Origin: an uncultured Clostridia bacterium
GTDB taxonomy: Bacteria > Bacillota > Clostridia > TANB77 > CAG-508
Assembly (NCBI GenBank): GCA_947581805.1
Contig: CANPVM010000001.1
Coordinates: 108,042-172,041 of the forward strand
Reading direction: 5' to 3'
DNA: 64,000 nt
The notes under the pieces are model-generated. The model was given only the letters and a program-made list of their open reading frames with translations, ran no database searches and had not been told where the DNA came from. This document shows, in pieces, positions 56,165 to 64,000 of the stretch. The translations under genes were made by a program, and so were the position numbers. Each line of letters begins with the position of its first letter. Position 1 is the first letter of the stretch.

Positions 56165-56905
56165 ATGGTATTATCTGACATAAGAAAACAAGCAAGAGAA
56201 GCCTTAAGTAGTAAATGGAAGAATGCAGTTTTAATTACTTTAGTTTATTTTGCTTTTGATTTGGTACTTGGCTATATTAATGGTTTTGTACGAGACATCG
56301 CTGTTTTAAGTTTTGTAGTTAATATTGCAGTGTTTATTATTTCGATTCCTATTGCTTATGGGTTAGTTATTTCTTTTATGAAATTAAAAAGAGGAGAGGA
56401 AGTAAAATGCTATGACTTTTTCAAACTTGGATTTTCTAATTTTGCTCGTAGCTGGAAATTAGCAGGAAATATGTTATTAAAATTATGGCTTCCTATTTTA
56501 CTTTATGTTCTTGCTATAATTGTACTCGCTTTTGCTATTTCTTTCTCAGCAGCAGCTACTCTTATAGCACAATCTTCTTCTTTTGTTATTATTGGTAGTA
56601 TAGTAGGAATTGCATTATGGATTGCTTCTTTTGTTTACTTATTGATTTCTACTTTATCTTATTCTCTTACTTACATGATTGCTTATGATAATGAAGCAAT
56701 GGAAGCAAAAGAAGTTGTAGAAGAAAGTAAAAAGTTAATGACTGGCAATAGAGGAAAATATGTATTATTACAACTTTCTTTCATTGGTTGGGCTATTTTA
56801 ACTTTCTTTACTTTATACATTGGTCTTTTATGGCTTGTTCCTTATATGCAAGTTGCTTTTATTTGTTTCTATGAAGCATTAAAAGAAAACAAAACAGAAG
56901 AATAA
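56165..56905 (+). CDS. DUF975 multi-spanning membrane protein
   Basis: 246 residues, about six transmembrane segments. Starts SDIRKQAREALSSKWKNAVL, the N-terminal signature of DUF975. Function unknown. It follows the HD-GYP regulator by 42 nt with AGGGGG before the ATG and may be co-transcribed. Confidence 0.8.
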   Translation: MVLSDIRKQAREALSSKWKNAVLITLVYFAFDLVLGYINGFVRDIAVLSFVVNIAVFIISIPIAYGLVISFMKLKRGEEVKCYDFFKLGFSNFARSWKLAGNMLLKLWLPILLYVLAIIVLAFAISFSAAATLIAQSSSFVIIGSIVGIALWIASFVYLLISTLSYSLTYMIAYDNEAMEAKEVVEESKKLMTGNRGKYVLLQLSFIGWAILTFFTLYIGLLWLVPYMQVAFICFYEALKENKTEE

Positions 56906-56940
56906 AATATTTAATGGGCTGTAAAAAGCAACCCTAAAGA

Positions 56941-56977
56941 AAAAGGTTTTGGAAATTAAATTTCAAAACCTTTTTTA
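56941..56977 (+). terminator. Terminator after DUF975
   Basis: AAAAGGTTTTG and CAAAACCTTTT arms with T run. Confidence 0.88.
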
Positions 56978-57048
56978 TTTATATAATCCTTCTTATTATT
57001 TTATTATCCACAATGTTTAAATTTTAACCCCGTCCCTAAAATTTACAT

Positions 57049-59208
57049 CTAAATTTTCATACTTAGTTTTACTTTTTGTCTTTCTTGGTCGATAGCAATT
57101 ACTTTTACTTTTACAATATCTCCTACTGATACTACATCTGATGGATTTTTTACAAATTTTTCACTCATTTCAGAAATGTGTACTAATCCATCATGTTTTA
57201 CACCAACATCCACAAAGGCTCCAAAGTCAATTACATTACGTACTGTTCCAGTTAGAATTTGTCCTTCTCTTAAATCTTCAAATTTTAGTACGTCGCTTCT
57301 CAGTACTGGTTTTGGCATTTCTTCTCTTGGGTCTCTACCTGGTTTTGATAATTCTTCTATAATATCTTTTAGTGTCATTTCTCCTACTTGTAATTCTTTT
57401 GCTACTGTTGGAATGGATACGGCTTGAAGTTTTGTTCTTATTTCTAATAAAGAATCTTTATTTAGTAAATCTTTTGGCTCAAAACCAATGGATTTTAATA
57501 ATTTTTCTGCTACTTCATAACTTTCTGGGTGAACAGAAGTAATTTCTAGTGGATTTTTGCCATCAAATACACGCATAAATCCTGCACATTGTTCATAGGC
57601 TACTTTTCCTAGTTTTGGTACTTTTAAAAGTTCTTTTCTTTCTTTTAATTTTCCATTTTCATCACGATATTTTACGATATTATTGGCAATCGTTTTGTTA
57701 ATTCCAGAAACGTAAGAAAGTAAAGATGGTGTTGCGGTGTTTACATCAACTCCTACTTTATTTACTGCATCTTCTACTACCCCTGCTAAACTATCTCCTA
57801 ATTTCTTTTGGTCAACATCATGTTGATATTGCCCTACTCCAATTGCTTTTGGCTCTATTTTTACCAATTCTGCTAATGGGTCTTGTAATCTTCTTGCAAT
57901 AGAAATGGCACCTCTTAAAGAAACGTTGATATCTGGATATTCTTCTGTTGCAAGTTTAGATGCAGAATAAACGGACGCTCCCGCTTCTGATACAATCGCA
58001 TAATGTACTTCTTTTTGGTATTTTTCTTTTACTTCTTTTATAACATCGGCTACAAATAATTCCGACTCTCTAGATGCAGTTCCGTTGCCAATGGCAAACA
58101 TATCAACATTATATTTAGCAATTAAGTTTATTAGAGTTTTCTTTGCGCCCTCCACATCATTTTGTGGTTCTGTTGGATAAATTGTAGTTGTATCTAATAA
58201 TTTTCCTGTTTCGTCAATTACGGCTATTTTACAACCAGTTCTGTAGGCTGGGTCAAAGCCAATCACAGTTAAGCCTTTTAAAGGTGCTCCCAATAATAAT
58301 TGTTTTGCATTTTGTCCAAATACTTTGATAGCTTGCTCTTCAGCTTTCTCAGTTAAATCAGAACGAATTTCTCTTTCAATAGATGGTTCAATTAGTCTTT
58401 TCCAACTATCTAAAATGGTTTCTTTTAGATATGAAGTAAATTGATTTTCGCCTTGTAAAATATCTTTTTCTATTACTTCTATGATTTTTTCTTCTGGTTT
58501 TTCCATTTTTACTTTTAGAAATTCTTCTTTTTCTCCACGGTTTATGGCTAGAATTCTATGGCTTGGAAGACGATTTACCTTTTCACTAAATTCGTAATAC
58601 ATTTCATAGTTTGACTTTTCTTCTGGCTTTGCTGCTCTTGTTTCTATTGTACCTTCACGATAAGTCAGTCTTTTTATTTGCTTGCGGTAGTTTGCATTAT
58701 CTGAAATGTTTTCGGCAATAATATCTAGCGCTCCTGCTATTGCTTCTTCTTGCGTATTTACTTCTTTTTCTTGGTTAATGTAGGCTTTTGCAAGTTCTTC
58801 AATTGGTGCTTTTTCCTTTTGCATATAAATAATATCTGCCAAAGGCTCTAATCCTTTTTCTTTGGCAATAGTTGCTCTTGTTCTTTTCTTTTGCTTATAA
58901 GGTCTATAAATATCTTCTACTTCAGCTAATGTTTTGGCCGTTTCTAACGCAATTACAATTTCATCTGTTAATTTGCCTTGTCCATCTATAGAATTTACTA
59001 CTTCTTGTTTTCTTTCTTCTAAGTTTCTTAAGTATGTAAGTCTTTCTCCTAAAGTTCTTAGAATTTCGTCGGAAAGTCCACCAGTTGCTTCCTTACGATA
59101 ACGCGCAATGAAGGGAATGGTATTTCCATCATCAATTAGCTTAATCGTTGCTTCTACTTGATTTTCCTTTACTTGTAATTCTTCTGCAATAATTTTTGTA
59201 ATATTCAA
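57049..59208 (-). CDS. tex: Tex-family RNA-binding transcription accessory protein
   Basis: 719 residues. Contains the Tex N-terminal helical region, the YqgF-like core (IGFDPAYRTGCKIAVIDETG), helix-hairpin-helix repeats (ATPSLLSYVSGINKTIANNI) and a C-terminal S1 domain (GQILTGTVRNVIDFGAFVDV). Acts on transcription complexes and RNA. The start is the TTG at 59206-59208, 8 nt after AGGAGG; the longer frame to 59271 is translated repeat sequence. Confidence 0.9.
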   Translation of the reverse strand: MNITKIIAEELQVKENQVEATIKLIDDGNTIPFIARYRKEATGGLSDEILRTLGERLTYLRNLEERKQEVVNSIDGQGKLTDEIVIALETAKTLAEVEDIYRPYKQKKRTRATIAKEKGLEPLADIIYMQKEKAPIEELAKAYINQEKEVNTQEEAIAGALDIIAENISDNANYRKQIKRLTYREGTIETRAAKPEEKSNYEMYYEFSEKVNRLPSHRILAINRGEKEEFLKVKMEKPEEKIIEVIEKDILQGENQFTSYLKETILDSWKRLIEPSIEREIRSDLTEKAEEQAIKVFGQNAKQLLLGAPLKGLTVIGFDPAYRTGCKIAVIDETGKLLDTTTIYPTEPQNDVEGAKKTLINLIAKYNVDMFAIGNGTASRESELFVADVIKEVKEKYQKEVHYAIVSEAGASVYSASKLATEEYPDINVSLRGAISIARRLQDPLAELVKIEPKAIGVGQYQHDVDQKKLGDSLAGVVEDAVNKVGVDVNTATPSLLSYVSGINKTIANNIVKYRDENGKLKERKELLKVPKLGKVAYEQCAGFMRVFDGKNPLEITSVHPESYEVAEKLLKSIGFEPKDLLNKDSLLEIRTKLQAVSIPTVAKELQVGEMTLKDIIEELSKPGRDPREEMPKPVLRSDVLKFEDLREGQILTGTVRNVIDFGAFVDVGVKHDGLVHISEMSEKFVKNPSDVVSVGDIVKVKVIAIDQERQKVKLSMKI

Positions 59209-59223
59209 TTTTCTTGCCTCCTG

Positions 59224-59274
59224 AACAGTAGGGACGCCCCTTTTCGTTCCATTTTGGAACGCTGGGGACACCCC
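59224..59274 (-). repeat. REP-like palindromic repeat, copy 3
   Basis: 51-bp copy in minus orientation with inner stem CGTTCCATTTTGGAACG. It lies just upstream of the tex ribosome-binding site and so is transcribed in the tex leader. Confidence 0.85.
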
Positions 59275-59366
59275 TCTTTACTTTTACTTTATTTTAATTT
59301 ATTTATTATTCTTTTATTATTATTTGTTTTTTTATTGTTTGTTATTTGTTATTTTATGCTCACCTA

Positions 59367-59972
59367 TTACTTCAAGTTTTTTTCATAAATATAGGCTTTT
59401 TCTTTTTGTATGTTTCCTAGATTTCCATATTCTTCATTCTCTATAAGAGTTTCATATATTTTAGTACATCCACAATTTTCATAGAATTTATAGTTACAAG
59501 ATTCATCTGATAAAATTTGTATCTTTTTTAATCCGTCTTGTTTAGCTTTTTTAAAAGTCTCTAACAATAATTTTTTTCCTATGTTTTTTCCTCTATAGTT
59601 TTTATCCACTATCAATATACTAATTTCTCCATCACAATTATTTTCTAACTCTTTTGGAGAATAACTATAATTTTCGTAATAATGTTTTAATGCTTTTACA
59701 TTCTTAATTTTTCTACTCTTATATAAAATTTGTTTAAAAAAATGATAAAACTTTTTTCTTATTTTATATCGTTTTGAAGTATTTTTAGAATATCCACAGA
59801 AACCTATCAATTTATTATTTTCTTTATATGTTACTATTTTTTCGCTTTCTTCTAATATTTCCATAAGATAAATCCATGCACAAATGTTTCCAGATGCTCC
59901 ACTTTCTTTTTTCCCTAGGTTCCATTCATTATATAATAGATTTACTGCTTGTGTCATTTCTTTGCATTTCAT
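59367..59972 (-). CDS. GNAT-family N-acetyltransferase
   Basis: 201 residues from the ATG at 59972; an open frame to 60014 is repeat sequence. The acetyl-CoA motif is VDKNYRGKNIGKKLLLETF (R-G-x-N-I-G), followed by KIQILSDESCNYKFYENCG. Substrate unknown. It lies between tex and the RAYT gene, bracketed by two repeat copies. Confidence 0.82.
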   Translation of the reverse strand: MKCKEMTQAVNLLYNEWNLGKKESGASGNICAWIYLMEILEESEKIVTYKENNKLIGFCGYSKNTSKRYKIRKKFYHFFKQILYKSRKIKNVKALKHYYENYSYSPKELENNCDGEISILIVDKNYRGKNIGKKLLLETFKKAKQDGLKKIQILSDESCNYKFYENCGCTKIYETLIENEEYGNLGNIQKEKAYIYEKNLK

Positions 59973-59988
59973 TACATATTCTCCATAC

Positions 59989-60036
59989 AACAGGGACGCC
60001 CCTTTTCGTTCCATTTTGGAACGCTGGGGACACCCC
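59989..60036 (-). repeat. REP-like palindromic repeat, copy 4
   Basis: 48-bp copy, 3 bp shorter in the tail. It sits 6 nt past the RAYT stop codon and forms an inverted pair with copy 5 on the other side of the gene. Confidence 0.85.
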
Positions 60037-60041
60037 TTTAT

Positions 60042-60806
60042 TTATTTTTCTTCACTTAATATTTTTGTGATTTTGCTTCTACTAATTCCTATTTGTCTTG
60101 CAAGTTCTGCCTTCGTTGGCTTTATTTTCAGCGAATGGTATAATTTTCTAATTAGTCTTTTATCTTCTTGCAGTTCTTCTTTTGCTATCTCTTCTTTTTC
60201 TATAAAAAATAAGATTTGTTGCTCTAGTTGTTCTTTATCGATTTTTTCTTCTTCTAAATCTTGAAATAAATCTTCATTATATTCTATTTGTAAAAATTCT
60301 TTTAAATAGTGATATTTTGAGTTAAAAATTTCTTTGATGAGTTCTTCTGTAATAAATCCTGTTTTGTGAATATAATCGTTGTAAGAAGAGTATGGATAAT
60401 GTTCTTCTTTACTTACAATTCCTGCTTTTACAGGATTCATATGAACATATTTGATGCATTTTGTTAAATAATCTTGATTATATAATTCTTTACTTTTAAA
60501 TCTATCTCGATATACATACCCTACTCTATTTTCGTGTTTGTTATAATGCATGGCATAAGTAGTATTCAGTCTTTCCATAAACTTTGTTAGCTCCTGCATT
60601 TCTTCTGCATATAGAATAAGATGTGCATGATTATTCATAATGCAATAGGCTATTATTTTTACATCTTGTTTTTGTAGAAATATTTTCATTAACTCAATAT
60701 ATTTTTCTTTGTATTCTTTCTTATAAAATATTTCTTCTTTTTTGATTCCTTGAATCATTACATGGAAAAATCCATTTTCTAAATATTTACGTGCTATTCT
60801 AGGCAT
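60042..60806 (-). CDS. REP-associated tyrosine transposase (RAYT, Y1/HUH)
   Basis: 254 residues. The HUH metal motif is in YCIMNNHAHLILYAEE and the catalytic tyrosine region YLTKCIKYVHMNPVKAG follows. The C terminus has a helix-turn-helix (TKAELARQIGISRSKITKIL). IS200/IS605-related enzymes of this group act on palindromic REP hairpins. Here the gene is bracketed by inverted copies of a palindromic repeat that recurs at other sites in the window, the organisation of a REPtron. No other transposase is present. Confidence 0.9.
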   Translation of the reverse strand: MPRIARKYLENGFFHVMIQGIKKEEIFYKKEYKEKYIELMKIFLQKQDVKIIAYCIMNNHAHLILYAEEMQELTKFMERLNTTYAMHYNKHENRVGYVYRDRFKSKELYNQDYLTKCIKYVHMNPVKAGIVSKEEHYPYSSYNDYIHKTGFITEELIKEIFNSKYHYLKEFLQIEYNEDLFQDLEEEKIDKEQLEQQILFFIEKEEIAKEELQEDKRLIRKLYHSLKIKPTKAELARQIGISRSKITKILSEEK

Positions 60807-60898
60807 AATTAAACTTCCTTCCTTTTTTAATTTATGCCCCCTAAAAAATATTTTAGCCCCTATTTATATAAATTTCATTTTTTTGTTTTTTAGTTGAA

Positions 60899-60949
60899 GG
60901 GGTGTCCCCAGCGTTCCAAAATGGAACGAAAAGGGGCGTCCCTCCTGTT
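60899..60949 (+). repeat. REP-like palindromic repeat, copy 5
   Basis: 51-bp copy with inner hairpin CGTTCCAAAATGGAACG; the loop is AAAAT, the inverse of ATTTT in other copies. It ends directly at the stop codon of the ABC-F gene and flanks the RAYT gene. Confidence 0.87.
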
Positions 60950-62530
60950 CTATTCTATTCCTAAATATTCGTTATAAGTTACTTCTCTATCTGCTACTTT
61001 GTCTAGTTTAATGTCGATAATTCTATTGGCTACTGTTTGTGTTAATTGGTGGTCATGCGAAGTAAATAAGATATTGCCTTTGAATTTTTTCATTCCTTCA
61101 TTTAGTGCTGTGATGCTTTCCATGTCTAAGTGGTTGGTTGGCTCATCCATGATAAGCAAGTTTGCTCCTGATAACATCATTTTAGATAGTACGCATCTTA
61201 CTTTTTCCCCTCCTGATAACACTTTTACGTATTTTAATGCTTCTTCTCCTGAGAATAACATTCTTCCTAAGAAGCTTCTTACGTAGGTTTCGTCTGGGTC
61301 TTTTGAATATTGTCTTAGCCAGTCGGTAATGGTCATATCTTCTTCGAATAAATAGTTGTTATCCTTAGGGAAATAGGTACTTGTGATGGTTGTTCCCCAT
61401 TCTATTTCTCCTTCATCTGGCTCTAGTTCTCCTGCTATGATTTGGAATAAGACTGTTTTTGCATTTTCGTTATCTGCTAGAAATGCTATTTTATCTCCTT
61501 CTTTTACTACGAAAGAGACATTGTCTAATAGTTTTTCGCCATTAATGGTTTTAGAAATATTTTTTACTTTTAGAATTTCTTTTCCTGGCTCTCTATCTGG
61601 CTTGAAGTCTATATATGGATATCTTCTGTTGGATGGTTTTATTTCGTCTAGTTCTATTTTTTCTAATGATTTTTTTCTGGATGTAGCTTGTTTTGATTTT
61701 GATGCGTTAGCACTAAATCTAGCAATGAAGGCTTGTAATTCTTTGATTTTTTCTTCTTTCTTTTTGTTTGCTTCTTTCATTTGCTTTGCTAGAAGTTGAC
61801 TAGATTCATACCAGAAGTCGTAGTTTCCTGGATATACTTTGATTTGACCAAAGTCTACGTCTGCTATATGGGTACATACTTTATTTAAGAAGTATCTGTC
61901 GTGAGATACTACGATTACTGTGTTTTCAAAGTTAATTAAAAATTCTTCTAACCATGCAATGCTTTTTAAGTCTAAATCGTTGGTAGGCTCGTCTAATAGT
62001 AAGATATCTGGATTTCCAAATAATGCTTGTGCTAGTAATACTTTTACTTTTTCTTTTGCCTCTAATTCGCTCATTAGTTTATAGTGTTTTTCGGTTTCTA
62101 TTCCTAAATCATTTAACAGTTGAGCGGCATCAGATTCGGCATTCCATCCATCTAGTTCGGCAAATCTTTCTTCTAATTTGGCTGCTTTCATTCCATCTTC
62201 TTCGCTAAAGTCTGGTTTCATATAGATGGCATCCTTTTCTTTCATTATGTTGTATAGTTCTTGATTTCCCATGATAACCGTGTCCATAACGGTATATTCT
62301 TCAAATGCGAAGTGGTCTTGTTTTAATACAGATAGTCTTTCTGTTTTTTCCATAGTTACTTCGCCTTTGCTTGGTTCTAATTCTCCTGATAATACTTTTA
62401 AAAATGTTGATTTTCCGGCTCCATTTGCTCCTATGATGCCATAGCAACATCCTTTGTTGAATTTGATGTTGACATCTTCAAATAGTGTTCTTTTTCCGAA
62501 GCGAATGGTTACGCCTATTGCATTTAACAT
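60950..62530 (-). CDS. ABC-F ATPase (YbiT-like)
   Basis: 526 residues with two ABC domains and no membrane segments. Domain 1: GANGAGKSTFLKVLSG and LLLDEPTNDLDLKS; domain 2: LADNENAKTVLFQIIAG (degenerate Walker A), KVLSGGEKVRCVLSKM and LIMDEPTNHLDMES. The linker is charged (ANKKKEEKIKELQAF). ABC-F proteins act on the ribosomal E site; some confer resistance, but the YbiT-like group is general. Single-gene unit. Confidence 0.9.
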   Translation of the reverse strand: MLNAIGVTIRFGKRTLFEDVNIKFNKGCCYGIIGANGAGKSTFLKVLSGELEPSKGEVTMEKTERLSVLKQDHFAFEEYTVMDTVIMGNQELYNIMKEKDAIYMKPDFSEEDGMKAAKLEERFAELDGWNAESDAAQLLNDLGIETEKHYKLMSELEAKEKVKVLLAQALFGNPDILLLDEPTNDLDLKSIAWLEEFLINFENTVIVVSHDRYFLNKVCTHIADVDFGQIKVYPGNYDFWYESSQLLAKQMKEANKKKEEKIKELQAFIARFSANASKSKQATSRKKSLEKIELDEIKPSNRRYPYIDFKPDREPGKEILKVKNISKTINGEKLLDNVSFVVKEGDKIAFLADNENAKTVLFQIIAGELEPDEGEIEWGTTITSTYFPKDNNYLFEEDMTITDWLRQYSKDPDETYVRSFLGRMLFSGEEALKYVKVLSGGEKVRCVLSKMMLSGANLLIMDEPTNHLDMESITALNEGMKKFKGNILFTSHDHQLTQTVANRIIDIKLDKVADREVTYNEYLGIE

Positions 62531-62601
62531 GTTTTTTCCTCCTTGTTTTTTATCCTTGCCATTATATATGATTTTTGCTTTTTTTTCAAGGGGCTATATA
62601 A

Positions 62602-62646
62602 CAAAAAGAAGGTAATAAGTTAAGTAACTTACTACCTTCTTTTTTT
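62602..62646 (-). terminator. Terminator after the DUF378 gene
   Basis: AGAAGGTAATAAGTT and AACTTACTACCTTCT arms with T run on both strands. Confidence 0.85.
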
Positions 62647-62701
62647 GTGTAATTTTTTGCATATTTATATTATAATAGATAATAAATATGCGTTTTTGTT
62701 T

Positions 62702-62896
62702 TTATGAATTTTGGTCAAATATTAGTTTTATTCCCCATAGTCCAGAAATTCCTACTAAAATATAGATAATTCTAGAGATAATAGAGAATCCACCAAAAAT
62801 GGTTTCTACTAAGTTGAAATTAAAAATTCCAATTAGTCCCCAGTTAAGAGCACCAATAATAATTAATACTAATGCTATGGTATCTATTATTTTCAT
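62702..62896 (-). CDS. DUF378 small membrane protein
   Basis: 64 residues, two transmembrane helices. IALVLIIIGALNWGLIGIFN and ISRIIYILVGISGLWGIKL are the DUF378 signature. Function unknown. AAGGAGAGG precedes the ATG at 62896; an open frame extends to 62959. Confidence 0.85.
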   Translation of the reverse strand: MKIIDTIALVLIIIGALNWGLIGIFNFNLVETIFGGFSIISRIIYILVGISGLWGIKLIFDQNS

Positions 62897-63005
62897 ATTT
62901 TTCCTCTCCTTTTTTGTAATTTTAGTCTTATTATATGCTGTTTTTTCCTTTTTATACAAAAAAGTTTTATTTATCTTTTTATTGAAAAAATTTTAAAAAA
63001 AGAAA

Positions 63006-63056
63006 GGGGTGTCCCCACCGTTCCATTTTGGAACGAAAAGGGGCGTCCCTCCTGTT
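63006..63056 (+). repeat. REP-like palindromic repeat, copy 6
   Basis: 51-bp copy nearly identical to copy 1. It ends 1 nt before the corA stop codon. Confidence 0.86.
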
Positions 63057-63057
63057 C

Positions 63058-63987
63058 TTAGTCTAACATATCTTTTTTCTTTAGCCATATCATTGCTATT
63101 ATTCCTAAAATTACTGAAAATGCTACTACTGCATAAAAGGCAAATGGGCTATTTGAAAATTGCATTGGTACTTGTACGTTCATTCCCCAATAGCTTGCTA
63201 CCATGGTTGGTATGGCAAGTATAATGGTTATTGATGTTAAAAATTTCATGACTCCATTTAAGTTATTGGAAATTATAGATGCGTAAGCGTCCATCGTTCC
63301 ATTTAAAATGTCGCTATATATTTTTGCCATTTCGATTGCTTGCTTATTTTCAATAATAGAGTCTTCTAATATGTCTTCATCTTCTTCATATAGTTTGATG
63401 ATTTTTCCTCTTAGTGTTTTTTCCATAACGACTTCGTTTGATTTTAAAGATGTGGTAAAATACACCAAACTTTTTTCTAAACTTAACATTTTTAATAATT
63501 CTTTATTTTTTAAAGAATTTTTTAATACATTTTCTGCAATTTCAGTTTCTTTATTTATTTTTTTTAAGTATTTTAAATATAATTCTGCATTTTTATAAAA
63601 TATTTGCAATATCATTCTACTCTTTTTGTAAGTAATGGTATTCATTTTTACTTTTTCTAGCTCTGATACAACTTTGTTTTGTTTTAGGCTTACTGTTATA
63701 AAATAGTCGTCTCTGACTACTATCATGCCAAGTGGCATTGTAGAATATACTTGCTCATTATTTTCTTTTTCAATAATAGGCACGTCTACAATGAATAAAA
63801 TGGTATTATCGTCTTCTTCCATATCAATTCTGGCTTTTTCTTCATAGTCTAAAGAATAACGAATAAAGTCTTCTTGTATTTTTAATTTTTTACATACTTG
63901 TTTGATTTCTTCTTCGGTCGGGGCAACCATATTAATCCAATTTCCTTTTTTATATTCTTGTGTTTCTTCCATTTTGTTTGTTTCCAA
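63058..63987 (-). CDS. corA: CorA-family magnesium/metal transporter
   Basis: 309 residues. Long cytoplasmic helical part, then two C-terminal transmembrane helices with the pore motif in YWGMNVQVPMQF (GMN). Imports Mg2+ or related divalent ions as a pentamer. The start ATG is near the right edge of the window; its upstream region is not visible. Confidence 0.9.
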   Translation of the reverse strand: METNKMEETQEYKKGNWINMVAPTEEEIKQVCKKLKIQEDFIRYSLDYEEKARIDMEEDDNTILFIVDVPIIEKENNEQVYSTMPLGMIVVRDDYFITVSLKQNKVVSELEKVKMNTITYKKSRMILQIFYKNAELYLKYLKKINKETEIAENVLKNSLKNKELLKMLSLEKSLVYFTTSLKSNEVVMEKTLRGKIIKLYEEDEDILEDSIIENKQAIEMAKIYSDILNGTMDAYASIISNNLNGVMKFLTSITIILAIPTMVASYWGMNVQVPMQFSNSPFAFYAVVAFSVILGIIAMIWLKKKDMLD

Positions 63988-64000
63988 ATTAGTCTGATAC

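Overview
This is an AT-rich stretch of a spore-forming low-GC Firmicute, most likely an uncultured, gut-type member of the Clostridia. Evidence for this includes sleB/ypeB germination genes, an alpha/beta-type small acid-soluble spore protein, two CotF-like coat proteins, MecA, and a teichoic-acid-type poly(glycerol phosphate) locus. Most genes lie on the minus strand. The species assignment is inference; no 16S rRNA gene is present.

Layout. 1-4.4 kb: mreB (cut by the window edge), radC, DUF4321, mecA, an M23 peptidase, coat proteins. 4.4-14.5 kb: 5'-nucleotidase, PcrA/UvrD helicase, a Fst/par-like type I toxin-antitoxin locus, LMW phosphatase, ZIP transporter, prfA, and a YhaN/YhaO-like ATPase-nuclease pair. 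14.7-21.3 kb: a VirD4-type coupling ATPase in an operon with a DnaJ-like protein and two unknown proteins, then ddl and murF. 21.4-29.3 kb: spore genes, a UgtP-like glycosyltransferase, YhbY, tRNA-Arg(UCU), M18 aminopeptidase, VanW protein. 29.3-38.2 kb: the wall-polymer locus (tagH, tagG, three CDP-glycerol glycerophosphotransferases, two acyltransferases, tagD). 38.3-44 kb: tRNA-Arg(ACG), tRNA-Pro(UGG), Rieske oxidoreductase, HtrA, and a histidine kinase. 44-53.3 kb: a two-module NRPS with a terminal reductase domain, facing a divergent acyl-CoA synthetase. 53.4-64 kb: ispH, a REC-HD-GYP regulator, Tex, a RAYT transposase flanked by its repeats, an ABC-F ATPase and CorA.

The strongest unusual signal is shared by four otherwise unrelated genes (mreB, pcrA, virD4-like, tagF-like). 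Each is broken by the same event: a frame-0 CGG codon where homologues have a conserved glycine, with the correct protein continuing in the +1 frame from GGN. No other frameshift type was seen. By manual inspection CGG is almost absent from the rest of the coding sequence (five other in-frame cases, none in a strongly conserved protein core). The two arginine tRNA genes here have anticodons UCU and ACG, neither expected to read CGG. This suggests programmed +1 recoding at a starved or unassigned CGG codon.

Other points of note are a 51-bp palindromic repeat family tied to the RAYT transposase, a type I toxin-antitoxin locus, and a reductase-terminated NRPS apparently co-transcribed with a membrane sensor kinase.
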